Shown here: positions 24,533 to 32,074 of the stretch, piece after piece
Layout of the letters: every line of letters starts with the position of its first letter
How positions within the stretch are numbered: position 1 is the stretch's first letter
Source: CAYVAP01 sp964343195
GTDB lineage: Bacteria > Bacteroidota > Bacteroidia > J057
Length of the DNA stretch: 32,721 bases
Direction of reading: 5' to 3'
Assembly (NCBI GenBank): GCA_964343195.1
Contig: CAYFIR010000069.1
Coordinates: 1-32,721 of the forward strand
Notes under the pieces: model-generated
What the model saw: the letters and a program-made list of their open reading frames with translations, nothing else
Databases searched by the model: none
Told to the model about the DNA's origin: nothing
Made by a program: the position numbers and the translations under genes

Positions 24533-26566
24533 TCAGGATTTTCGGGAGGTTATATTTCTGCTGATTAGCAGCCCAATCATTGCCAGTAATGGAAGGATCA
24601 ACCACATCCAGAGAGATGCCCTGAACGGCTGTTCCAGGGTTATGCTTTCTCCTCCTTCAAAGGCATATCTGCGGCTGTAAAAGTCCCTGACTGCGAGTGT
24701 GTAGGAGCCGTCAAAGCCTTTGGCCAAAAGAGAATCCAGATGAACTGTGTCCCGTTCTCCTGGCATGGGTATAAACCGAAGCTCGCTGCCTTTCTGAAGT
24801 TCCAGGATATAGGGTCCATCTCCGAATGCCATGTTGAACACCAGGTACTGCTCTCCCTCCTCCATACGTACGCTGAAGGGCTCTCGCTTAAAATTCAGGC
24901 TAATGGTATCACCACTGGCAGCCATCATAGTCAGGTCATGTTCCTTCCCATCCAGCACCGTTATTTTCAAAATGGAGTCTGGCTCAACCCATTCCTTTCG
25001 AATAATAGTTCCAAGCGCTTCCTCCAGGAAAAGAGAGTCTGACTGCCCATCAAGCCGATATATTTCTATGCCCTTTCCTGAACTGAAAGTCAGGTAGTAG
25101 AAATACTCCGTATCTGTAGCTCCTTTAATGGGGCCTTCGTTGTCTTTCACGACTATGGGGGCAATCGCGGACTGCCACTCAAGGAGTTGATCGCGTTGCT
25201 GCTGACCGAGACAGGCTGAACAATCCCCCTGCAAATCCTGTATGAGGGCCTTATAATCCACCAGATTGGCTGTGTCGCTCAAAATGGTTTGGTACTGGCT
25301 TCTACACCGATCACAGTTACTGATGACTTCCAGAATGCTCCTCACGCGGTTCAGTTGCTCGGTAGATGCATCTTCGCCACAGGTATTGAGAAAAGTAACA
25401 CAGGCACTGCGGGTTTTTCGTGAAATGGCATCCTGATACAAATCCTCACAGGAAGGTCCCCCACAGTCCTGAAGCTTCTGTTCCAGTGCAATAAAGCGTC
25501 TATCTGAGGAATTTTCGAGGTAATACTGGGTCGCCTTTAATTTCATGACGAGGGAGCTGACCTCATCACAGTCCTGTGCAGAGGAAACCAGTGCATCAAT
25601 CCGGGAGCTGATGGCACTCCGGGCCTCCTGCTGATGCCTGGGAGTATATCCAGGGGTTTCATCCAATATCGCCAGATAACTTTCCAGGCCAGATATCGTG
25701 CCCTTGTCCACCCTGGCCCAATACCGGTCGTCGGCTTGAGAAAGAGCCTGGGTGGCACTAGTGGCATATTTTTCTACGATTGGACTGCGTTGTTCTCCAA
25801 ATATTCTGTAATAGTCCCAGGCAGCTGAAAAGGGTGCTCCAGAGCGGGTGGCAGCTGTTTCATAGCGGGAGTTAAGGGTTTCAAGTTCCTCCCTAATCCG
25901 CGTTAATCCATCTCTAACCAATCCCACATTTTCGACATTGTCATACTCCTGGGAAACAAAAGAGGGGAACCGCTCATAAAGTGTGGCCAGTTGAGCCACT
26001 TTTGCCTTCATCCTGGTCTCGCTAATAGCCATGGCCCTGGCATATGCATCAACAAAGGCAAGCACGTCATAGGTAAAGGTAAACTGGTTATACCCGTCAT
26101 CAAGTTTCACCTTGCCCAGATCAGTAGCCACCACCTTTATTTTGACGGTGGCCGTTCCTTCCCCTACAATTCTTAAATCAATGTGGTTTCGGCCAGTCCC
26201 AATTCTTACTTCCTCCTCAGGATTACCCGCTACTACAGCGCCACCTGCCTCCACCTGAAAGGTAACATCTTCCCGATGCAGGAGGTCATCATCACTCCTA
26301 AAATCTAACCGGAGGTAGGAAGAACCCCGATCCACTACCTCCAGGCTAGAGGTCGTGATATTTCTTTCATTTTTTCCCAGCCCCGTTGTTTCATAAACCA
26401 TAACCGGAGCAACCTTAATCGTGACCGGGCGGCTGAGAGTCCCTGCCACATTGACCTCATAGCGGAACTTCAGCTCTGACTGACCAGATAACATTCCAGC
26501 CCAGAGCAGCAGCAGTAAAGCGGCCAACCGATCAAGGGAAAAAGTGTGACGTTCAGGGGGCTTCAT
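24533..26566 (-). CDS. Large exported single-pass protein of the Ubl operon
   Basis: I do not recognise this 677-residue protein. The ATG at 26566 (MKPPERHTFSLDRL) is followed by a clean signal peptide (RLAALLLLLWAGMLSGQS). A TTG at 26614 would overlap the E2 stop but gives no better start. An N-terminal beta region of paired strands covers about 30-180, a helical region about 180-300, and a Cys-rich helical region about 330-470 (pairs such as CDRC and CSAC). A second beta region (about 480-640) follows, then one membrane helix (SLWMWLILPLLAMIGLLIS) and a 9-residue basic tail. Most of it is therefore extracytoplasmic. It lies between E2 and JAB genes with gaps of 44 and 54 bp. It may be the sensing or receptor part of the system. 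Confidence 0.8.
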   Translation of the reverse strand: MKPPERHTFSLDRLAALLLLLWAGMLSGQSELKFRYEVNVAGTLSRPVTIKVAPVMVYETTGLGKNERNITTSSLEVVDRGSSYLRLDFRSDDDLLHREDVTFQVEAGGAVVAGNPEEEVRIGTGRNHIDLRIVGEGTATVKIKVVATDLGKVKLDDGYNQFTFTYDVLAFVDAYARAMAISETRMKAKVAQLATLYERFPSFVSQEYDNVENVGLVRDGLTRIREELETLNSRYETAATRSGAPFSAAWDYYRIFGEQRSPIVEKYATSATQALSQADDRYWARVDKGTISGLESYLAILDETPGYTPRHQQEARSAISSRIDALVSSAQDCDEVSSLVMKLKATQYYLENSSDRRFIALEQKLQDCGGPSCEDLYQDAISRKTRSACVTFLNTCGEDASTEQLNRVRSILEVISNCDRCRSQYQTILSDTANLVDYKALIQDLQGDCSACLGQQQRDQLLEWQSAIAPIVVKDNEGPIKGATDTEYFYYLTFSSGKGIEIYRLDGQSDSLFLEEALGTIIRKEWVEPDSILKITVLDGKEHDLTMMAASGDTISLNFKREPFSVRMEEGEQYLVFNMAFGDGPYILELQKGSELRFIPMPGERDTVHLDSLLAKGFDGSYTLAVRDFYSRRYAFEGGESITLEQPFRASLWMWLILPLLAMIGLLISRNITSRKS

Positions 26567-26610
26567 AAGGCATAACTTGCAGTATGGATCAACAGAATCC
26601 TCGGGCAGAA

Positions 26611-27282
26611 TCAAATAAACTGTATGTCATCGCCATCCTCCGTAGTCGCTCCCACAGTGGACGAGTCCGTTATCTCCTCAATCATGATTTCATCAGGATT
26701 GTCATTCAGGTCGGGTGGCAGCCATTTCCATGGGCGGTCATCAATTGCCCTGGCCTGATCCTTATCCACGATGCCATTGGGTTCAGCAAAGTCCCGCACC
26801 CATCGAGCGACCTTCTGGTCTTCAGGAAATGGCTTTTTATCCTCGGCCAGGTATCGCTTGTATTGCAAAAACTCTCCAATTCTCACTACCAGTTCATCGA
26901 GGTAGTACAGGGTGCCAAATCCACCATGATTGGTGCAGATATTCCCCTTAAAATCTCCATCAGACTTGATGTTGGGATGCCAGGTATCAGAGGTCATCCG
27001 GCACTCGGCCGGGCCTAGTGGATACTCCCGTGGAAGCAAAATTTTCAGCTTATGCTCGTCACCGTAAACGGGGGTTCTGTCTTCTGCAGTTCCAACAATG
27101 CTACGAAGTGTATAGCGAATCTCGTACTCCACAGGGGGATGAGGAGCCAGCTTATGCCTGGCACCAGGGGTATATTGCATCAAATCAGGATTTGAATCGG
27201 CAAGCGACTGAAGCCTCAGGTGCTCATCACATAGCCGATACAGTTCGTCCGATGCGATACTGTCAAAGTCGTAATCAATCAT
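26611..27282 (-). CDS. E2-like ubiquitin-conjugating protein
   Basis: This is a 223-residue protein with a UBC fold signature: an N-terminal helix region, the strand segment VEYEIRYTLRSIV, then a conserved 'ILLPREYPLGPAECRM' segment, the HPN motif (HPNI, 102-105) and the likely catalytic Cys116 in GNICTN. C-terminal helices follow (FLQYKRYLAE). In eukaryotic E2s the HPN asparagine and catalytic cysteine are 8 residues apart; here they are 12 apart because of an insertion (KSDGDF). After about residue 195 there is an acidic tail (EEITDSS... to QFI). The protein should receive the Ubl from the E1 as a thioester and pass it to substrates. It is encoded 20 bp after the Ubl gene. Confidence 0.88.
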   Translation of the reverse strand: MIDYDFDSIASDELYRLCDEHLRLQSLADSNPDLMQYTPGARHKLAPHPPVEYEIRYTLRSIVGTAEDRTPVYGDEHKLKILLPREYPLGPAECRMTSDTWHPNIKSDGDFKGNICTNHGGFGTLYYLDELVVRIGEFLQYKRYLAEDKKPFPEDQKVARWVRDFAEPNGIVDKDQARAIDDRPWKWLPPDLNDNPDEIMIEEITDSSTVGATTEDGDDIQFI

Positions 27283-27302
27283 GGAAGGACAGGGGTTTAT
27301 GG

Positions 27303-27587
27303 TTACTGAGATATCGCTCCGGGATCCATATCCTTCTTGAGGATCACGGTATCACCTGGCTGAATGCCCATCTGCTTTAAGGACTGATCCTGCAGGTCAG
27401 GATACACCTTTACCTGGGCTTTTTTTGAAAATAGTTCGAACACATCATTTGAACCACCTCCACTAGCCCCCAGCTTTTTGGTCAAAGCCTCAAACAGGCG
27501 CTTGCCGGTGGTATTGTCAGGTAGCTCCACATCATACTCTTTCTGGATGTGGGGAACACTAACGGTCAACTTGATTTTATTAGCCAT
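27303..27587 (-). CDS. Ubiquitin-like protein of the conjugation operon
   Basis: This 94-residue protein has a beta-grasp pattern: strand LTVSVP, strand EYDVELPDNTTGK, a helix (RLFEALTKKLG), a Gly-rich loop, and strands ELFSKK, VKVYPD and TVILKKD with the typical 'GIQPGDTV' turn before the last strand. This is close to YukD/EsaB-type ubiquitin-like domains. It is placed directly between E1 and E2 genes. The C-terminus is DMDPGAISQ; there is no diglycine and only one glycine, so it either needs a trimming step or uses another chemistry. The start at 27587 (MANKIK) gives full beta-grasp length. Confidence 0.85.
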   Translation of the reverse strand: MANKIKLTVSVPHIQKEYDVELPDNTTGKRLFEALTKKLGASGGGSNDVFELFSKKAQVKVYPDLQDQSLKQMGIQPGDTVILKKDMDPGAISQ

Positions 27588-27663
27588 AATTTCCAGGGAG
27601 TTTTATACAAATGGATAAATCAATCGTGCTGGCTGCAATAGCCAAATACCAGGAACCAGCACA

Positions 27664-28857
27664 TTAAAAGATGAGACTTCGGTCTCCGGTTAGTTCCACG
27701 AATTGTCTGTCTCCTTTGGTATAGAGAGTCAAAATATGTAGGGGAGGAATCCCGATTTCCTCCAGGGTTTTGTCCCCGTGGGGGAAATCATCTCCGATTT
27801 CCGCAGTCTTCTGAGTCACCATCATGCTATCAGCGTCATCCTCCATGAGATCTGCATAATCAGAATCATGCAGCAGTGGCCTCGGCCTAAGTAGCTCCAT
27901 CTTTTTGCCGGTTCGTTCGGAAGCGACCTCCATGATCAACGTATGATCCAATGCGATTACCAGCCCGGGATCATCAAAATGCTCTTTGAGCCATGCCAAA
28001 ACATCCGAAACCTTCATCTTGAAACTCAGATCTGTGGCTTCTGTAATCGCTCCGATGGACTGATGGCTGTCGCAGCGAGGCTTCAGCCGAGATGCCGGGA
28101 GCAACTCAAACGTTGAGGAAAGACCTTCGTAGTAAACCTGCTTATTCGCCAGTTTGCTGCGACCATCATCACTAGAGATAATCCGAAATGCCTCCTGCAC
28201 CTGTATTGCGCCAATAATTGACGCTGTAATGGGGATGGTATTGGCCTGCCCTGAAGATGCATATCGCATGGCACGATTGGCACAGCCCATCCGAAAGTGG
28301 ATGTTTTGCCAGGCTCTCTCACTCAACTGGCACTCATAGCAACTCACTCCTGGTTCAAATACATTCATTTGTCCCCCGAGGTCGAGTATCCCTCCATCAA
28401 TCCAGGATTTCCCCAGGCGATGGGCGATGCGGTTGACAAATAAACGCGCCAGGCGGTTATCTACACAACTGATAATGGCATCCATGCGACGAAACACTCC
28501 CCAGCCAACCTCCACAGACACATCGCCATTAAGGGTCACCACATTGATATCCGGGTTGAGTTCTTTTATTCGCCTCGCTGCTACCTCAACCTTTAGCTGA
28601 TCACCCGTGCAGTCCTCCTCCCGATACAGAATGGAACGGGCCAAATTGGTATGCTCCACAATGTCAAAGTCAATCAGGAAAATGTTTCCGACCCCAATGA
28701 GGGCCAGATTTTTGAGCACTTCGTTTCCAAGTGCTCCGGCACCTATCACCATGATCCAGGCCGACTGAATTTTTTCCAGCTTCCAGCCCAATGGCTCAAG
28801 TACATTTACCCGGTCATTGATGTAGGTTAAATCCAGAAATTCGCGATCGTTTGCCAT
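27664..28857 (-). CDS. E1-like (ThiF/MoeB-family) adenylating enzyme
   Basis: This 397-residue enzyme is predicted to activate the Ubl by C-terminal adenylation and thioester transfer. The Rossmann nucleotide site is GAGALG (39-44), with the downstream acidic strand LIDFDIVEHTNL, R74, K89 and D133 (SCVDNR). Zinc ligands are C173 and C176 in CYEC and C262-x-x-H265. The likely catalytic cysteine is C192 in MGCANR, which precedes the conserved SIIGAIQVQEA helix. The C-terminal about 120 residues (from 280) form an extra domain absent from small MoeB proteins, possibly for E2 binding. It is the first gene of the six-gene operon and lies 77 bp before the Ubl gene. The start at 28857 gives MANDREF, similar to the Ubl start MANKIK. 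Confidence 0.92.
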   Translation of the reverse strand: MANDREFLDLTYINDRVNVLEPLGWKLEKIQSAWIMVIGAGALGNEVLKNLALIGVGNIFLIDFDIVEHTNLARSILYREEDCTGDQLKVEVAARRIKELNPDINVVTLNGDVSVEVGWGVFRRMDAIISCVDNRLARLFVNRIAHRLGKSWIDGGILDLGGQMNVFEPGVSCYECQLSERAWQNIHFRMGCANRAMRYASSGQANTIPITASIIGAIQVQEAFRIISSDDGRSKLANKQVYYEGLSSTFELLPASRLKPRCDSHQSIGAITEATDLSFKMKVSDVLAWLKEHFDDPGLVIALDHTLIMEVASERTGKKMELLRPRPLLHDSDYADLMEDDADSMMVTQKTAEIGDDFPHGDKTLEEIGIPPLHILTLYTKGDRQFVELTGDRSLIF

Positions 28858-29024
28858 GATACAGAGGTTTGGGCAACATCAGCGGAAAAAGACTAAAGCT
28901 GATATCCATATAGCTTGAAAGAAGACGATCAGCCCTAATCAATTTACACATTTCATGGAAAAATCAATGATCGGGCAGCAAGGATATTTATCTCAACTAA
29001 ATATTCCTTTGCTACGCAACACCC

Positions 29025-30578
29025 CTATTCCTGCAAAGACCGACCAGCATCGGCCATCAACCTCTCCATCCCCTCAAAGGCCACAGGAACCTTTTCGTAT
29101 TCGAAAATGTCCTTCAGCGACTTGGTGTAATGGTTGTCGCCCATCCCCAGGTCGATGTCGGTCATGGTCAGTTGGGCCGGGTGCTCATACCCGCAGGCGT
29201 GGGTAATGGCCAGGACTTCCTTGCGGAAGGTCTTGACGTAGTTGGCAAAGCGAACAGATTTGAGTTTAGGATCCAGTCCAGCCTGCAACCACTTGTTCTG
29301 GGTAGCCACACCCGCCGGGCAGGTATTTTTGTGGCATACCTGGGCCTGAATGCAGCCAACGGAAAGCATCGCCTCACGAGCCACGTTGATCACATCAGCT
29401 CCCATGGCAAAAGCCATCATGGCCTTGGAAGGAAAGCCCAATCGGCCAGAAGCGATGAATACCACCCTGTCTGTCAGCCCCTTACGTGCGAAGAGCCGGT
29501 ACACCTCAGTAAAAGCATAGATAAATGGCAGGGACACATGGTCTGCGAATGACGGTGGCGCGGCTCCCGTTCCTCCTTCTCCCCCATCGATGGTGATAAA
29601 GTCTGGCCCGCGGCCTGTTTCGACCATGATGTCAGCCAGTTCTTCCCATAACTCCATCTTTCCGACGGCGGACTTGATACCTACTGGCAGACCCGTTTCA
29701 GCCGCGATGTCTTCGATGAAGTCCACCATTTCCGGCACCGTGCCAAACGCCGTGTGATTCGCAGGTGATAGCACATCCTGCCCCATGGGTACGCCCCGTA
29801 TCTCAGCAATTTCCCTGGAAATCTTTTTGGCCGGGAGCACGCCCCCCTTGCCGGGTTTGGCGCCCTGAGACAGCTTCACTTCTATGGCCCGGACAAAGTC
29901 GTGTTCCTCCACTAGCTCCTTCATTTTCTCCATCGAGAAATTTCCATCTTCCCCCCTTACGCCAAAGTATCCCGTCCCAAAGTGAAAAACGACATCGCCA
30001 CCATGTCGGTGGTAGGGCGAAAGTCCTCCCTCGCCAGTGTTGTGGTAGCAATGGGCCAGTTTGGCTCCCTGGTTGAGGGCGGTGATGGCCGCCTTGCTCA
30101 GCGAACCATAGCTCATGGCTGAGATGTTGATCACCGACTGGGGCCGATAGGGACGACGGCGGCGGCCTTCGCCCATGACCTTGGCACAGGGAAGGAAGTC
30201 CGGTTGAGACTCGTTGGGGTGACCATCAGGCACCCGATAGGCCAGCATGGCCGGGTGGATGAACAGATACCCCGGACTGAAGATGTCCTGATCGGTGCCA
30301 AAGCCCTGGTAGTTGTTTTCCTTTTTGGAGGAGGCATAGACCCAGGTACGTTCGCTGCGGTTAAAGGGTAGTTCTTCGCGGTTATTGGCGACGATATACT
30401 GCCGCAATTCCGGGCCTATGCCCTCCAGCATGTAGCGGATATGCCCCACGACAGGAAAATTGTGCTGGATGGTATGGGCTTTCTGAAAAAAAATATCGCG
30501 GATGGCCACCAGGCCAACCACGACCAGAAGATAGCCCCACCAGGGAAAACTACCGAGGGCTGAAAGGAGAGATTGCAT
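29025..30578 (-). CDS. FMN-binding glutamate synthase-family protein
   Basis: This 517-residue protein belongs to the membrane-linked GltB2-like family that holds the FMN/Fe-S synthase domain of glutamate synthase without the amidotransferase part. A hydrophobic N-terminal helix (YLLVVVGLVAI) is followed by the TIM-barrel signatures INISAMSYGSLSKAAI, GEGGLSPYHRHGGD and KIDGGEGGTGAAP-like FITIDGGEGGTGAA, and the Fe-S cysteine region CHKNTCPAGVATQ. The start at 30578 includes the membrane helix. It is on the minus strand, about 167 bp upstream of the E1 gene, so it could be a neighbour by chance. Its physiological electron donor and product are not settled for this subfamily. Confidence 0.93.
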   Translation of the reverse strand: MQSLLSALGSFPWWGYLLVVVGLVAIRDIFFQKAHTIQHNFPVVGHIRYMLEGIGPELRQYIVANNREELPFNRSERTWVYASSKKENNYQGFGTDQDIFSPGYLFIHPAMLAYRVPDGHPNESQPDFLPCAKVMGEGRRRRPYRPQSVINISAMSYGSLSKAAITALNQGAKLAHCYHNTGEGGLSPYHRHGGDVVFHFGTGYFGVRGEDGNFSMEKMKELVEEHDFVRAIEVKLSQGAKPGKGGVLPAKKISREIAEIRGVPMGQDVLSPANHTAFGTVPEMVDFIEDIAAETGLPVGIKSAVGKMELWEELADIMVETGRGPDFITIDGGEGGTGAAPPSFADHVSLPFIYAFTEVYRLFARKGLTDRVVFIASGRLGFPSKAMMAFAMGADVINVAREAMLSVGCIQAQVCHKNTCPAGVATQNKWLQAGLDPKLKSVRFANYVKTFRKEVLAITHACGYEHPAQLTMTDIDLGMGDNHYTKSLKDIFEYEKVPVAFEGMERLMADAGRSLQE

Positions 30579-30596
30579 AGGGGGAAAGAATGTGTG

Positions 30597-30624
30597 ATTC
30601 GTACTTCGTAATCCGTGATTGAAT
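30597..30624. repeat. Degenerate heptad tract upstream of the glutamate-synthase gene
   Basis: In-phase heptads ATTCGTA, CTTCGTA, ATCCGTG, ATTGAAT are found 19 bases before the start codon of the minus-strand gene. It is a degenerate version of the GTTCGTA theme. Confidence 0.5.
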
Positions 30625-30760
30625 ATGCTGCTGATGGATGAGGAGGCTATTTGGAATCAGCAACAGCCTGAAGGTACAGGATTTGGGGAAGAGGCGCAAT
30701 TTGGAAATAAACTGACCCCGAGACTGGAGCAGTGCTCAGCAGTACCCCCTGCGACCCCTG

Positions 30761-30827
30761 CCCCGCTTTTTAGGACTTCCCTTTCAAAATGCTGAGTCGG
30801 ATTTCGTGGCCGTGTACAGGCCTGTGC
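30761..30827. repeat. 67-bp dispersed repeat, copy A
   Basis: Copies A and C (32608-32674) share 63 of 67 positions by hand alignment. The most conserved part is the 30-base core at 30786-30815, around CTGAGTCGGATTTCGTGG. It precedes the first AT-rich cassette. Confidence 0.85.
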
Positions 30828-30902
30828 CCACTAGCTGGGAACCTGCTAATTTTGGTCCTTTACTTGGTTGGCTCAGATGAACCAGTATTTAACGTTCGAT
30901 GG

Positions 30903-30910
30903 TATCTTTG
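30903..30910 (+). promoter_or_regulatory. Possible -7 box of the 242-residue gene
   Basis: TATCTTTG matches the Bacteroidota -7 consensus TAnnTTTG exactly. The usual TTG about 19 bases upstream is missing, so the call is weak. It would drive the AT-rich cassette from about 30917. Confidence 0.3.
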
Positions 30911-30999
30911 CTTAGAATGCTCATAGTTTGAGAGAAGTGAGGTGTTGGAACCAACAACTTAATCAACTATGGGCCTTTTTTACTTTAGACAACTCCGTT

Positions 31000-31728
31000 A
31001 TGAATTATTTAATGTTTACACATGGTTTAGATACTGATCATTCCCTTTTAAAAATTGTCATCACATCCATACTTATTGCTGGCTTTACTTTGCTTGCAAT
31101 TGAATGGGATCTCCAACAAGATTCTTGTGCTCAAATACGGGAAAATTCGAACACTTTCGTGGATCAATTTCAGACAAGATTTGAATTGATATATAAAGAA
31201 AACAGTTCGGATCCATTCTTGAAATTGGTAATGTTCTGTAAAGAGCCTGCCCGCACTAACGACTCTACCATTTTCACTCAAACTTATTTTAGCAGTGCTG
31301 ATGATATGAATCATTGGAGATTTTATCAGCATCCATATAGTATGTTTGTTCTTGGTGGAATGTATCGTGATTATAAGTTGATAGACTCTGCGATTTATGA
31401 ACACAATTGGAGAAGAGGGGACAAGGATTATTTAGTCGTTGACATGACCCTCTCAGTTGGAGAAAAAATTAGGAGTCCCTACTCAGAGGGAGGTTTTATT
31501 TTAGAAAGTAAAGAAATGTTTCTAAATCAATATATGAGTTTTGTATTCCGATCGACTAGTTATAATGAAAAAACGATGCGATTTAATTACGTCCATAACC
31601 TTGGGTTCCTATGGGAAGAGTTGGTCCTGCCAGACACCACAGTTAGAAGAGAGTTATTTAAGATTAATGGAATCCCTTTTGAAGCATATATTCAAAACCA
31701 CCCTGAGTTTAAGTTTTTTAATAATTGA
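31000..31728 (+). CDS. Unrecognised single-pass membrane protein in the AT-rich islet
   Basis: This is a 242-residue protein from the ATG at 31000. A start at 30928 would add 24 residues from the less AT-rich, repeat-linked sequence. It has a hydrophobic N-terminal helix (LLKIVITSILIAGFTLLAI) and then a soluble domain with aromatic and acidic content (NHWRFYQHPYSMFVLGG, NYVHNLGFLWEELVLP). No family is recognised. The gene is clearly AT-richer than the glutamate-synthase gene. It is bounded on both sides by copies of the same repeat, which suggests it arrived as a cassette. An immunity or orphan accessory role is a guess from context. Confidence 0.65.
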   Translation: MNYLMFTHGLDTDHSLLKIVITSILIAGFTLLAIEWDLQQDSCAQIRENSNTFVDQFQTRFELIYKENSSDPFLKLVMFCKEPARTNDSTIFTQTYFSSADDMNHWRFYQHPYSMFVLGGMYRDYKLIDSAIYEHNWRRGDKDYLVVDMTLSVGEKIRSPYSEGGFILESKEMFLNQYMSFVFRSTSYNEKTMRFNYVHNLGFLWEELVLPDTTVRRELFKINGIPFEAYIQNHPEFKFFNN

Positions 31729-31789
31729 CCTTTTTTCCCATATGTTGGTGCCCCTGCTCACTGAGGTACTCCCCGGACTACTAAACAAC

Positions 31790-31819
31790 AAAATGCTGAG
31801 TCGGATTTCGTGGCCGTGT
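31790..31819. repeat. Dispersed repeat core, copy B
   Basis: This is the 30-base core shared by copies A and C, around CTGAGTCGGATTTCGTGG, identical to both. The left flank has diverged entirely, so only the core is kept here. It lies between the two cassettes. Confidence 0.85.
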
Positions 31820-31833
31820 GTAGGCAAAGGTAG

Positions 31834-32007
31834 CTCAGCGTGATATTTTGCCCCAGATCTCCCCATCAACATCACATACCCGGAGCTGCAATGGGTTTAG
31901 CTGGTTTTGAGACGGGGCCTGGAGTTGTTATTACGGTAGTAGCAGGCGCTATATTCGGAGGGATCGCTGGAGAAGAAGGAGTTAGCGGGCCTACGATTAT
32001 ATTTTAG
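31834..32007 (+). pseudogene. Toxin-tail-like fragment (Gly-zipper)
   Basis: An open frame from 31834 to the TAG at 32005-32007 has its first ATG at 31891. It encodes a 38-residue hydrophobic peptide, MGLAGFETGPGVVI followed by TVVAGAIFGGIAGEEG. Gly-rich hydrophobic zippers of this kind occur near the ends of polymorphic toxins. Because nothing longer is upstream (stop at 31831) and an immunity-like gene follows, it may be the remnant of a toxin whose front was deleted. It could also be chance. Confidence 0.35.
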
Positions 32008-32074
32008 GTGGAAATAAAAAACCAGTAACAATAAAGAATAAATTTTATTTCAATAAAAAAAGATTGGATTTGGC

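Larger units (their letters stand above)
30625..30999. other. Intergenic stretch with repeat copy A
   Basis: There is no supported gene in this 375-base stretch. It contains repeat copy A (30761-30827) and a perfect Bacteroidota -7 box (TATCTTTG, 30903-30910) without a correctly spaced TTG. A 56-codon open frame crosses the repeat but has no coding signs. Confidence 0.5.

Noticed and set aside
26567..26614. TTG start at 26614 for the 677-residue exported protein
   Set aside because: It would overlap the E2 stop, but the extra 16 residues sit before an ideal signal peptide that begins at the ATG 26566.
30625..30795. A 56-codon plus-strand open frame ending in the dispersed repeat
   Set aside because: It ends within repeat copy A, so its last residues (FRTSLSKC) recur only because the DNA repeats. 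No start signal or family was seen.
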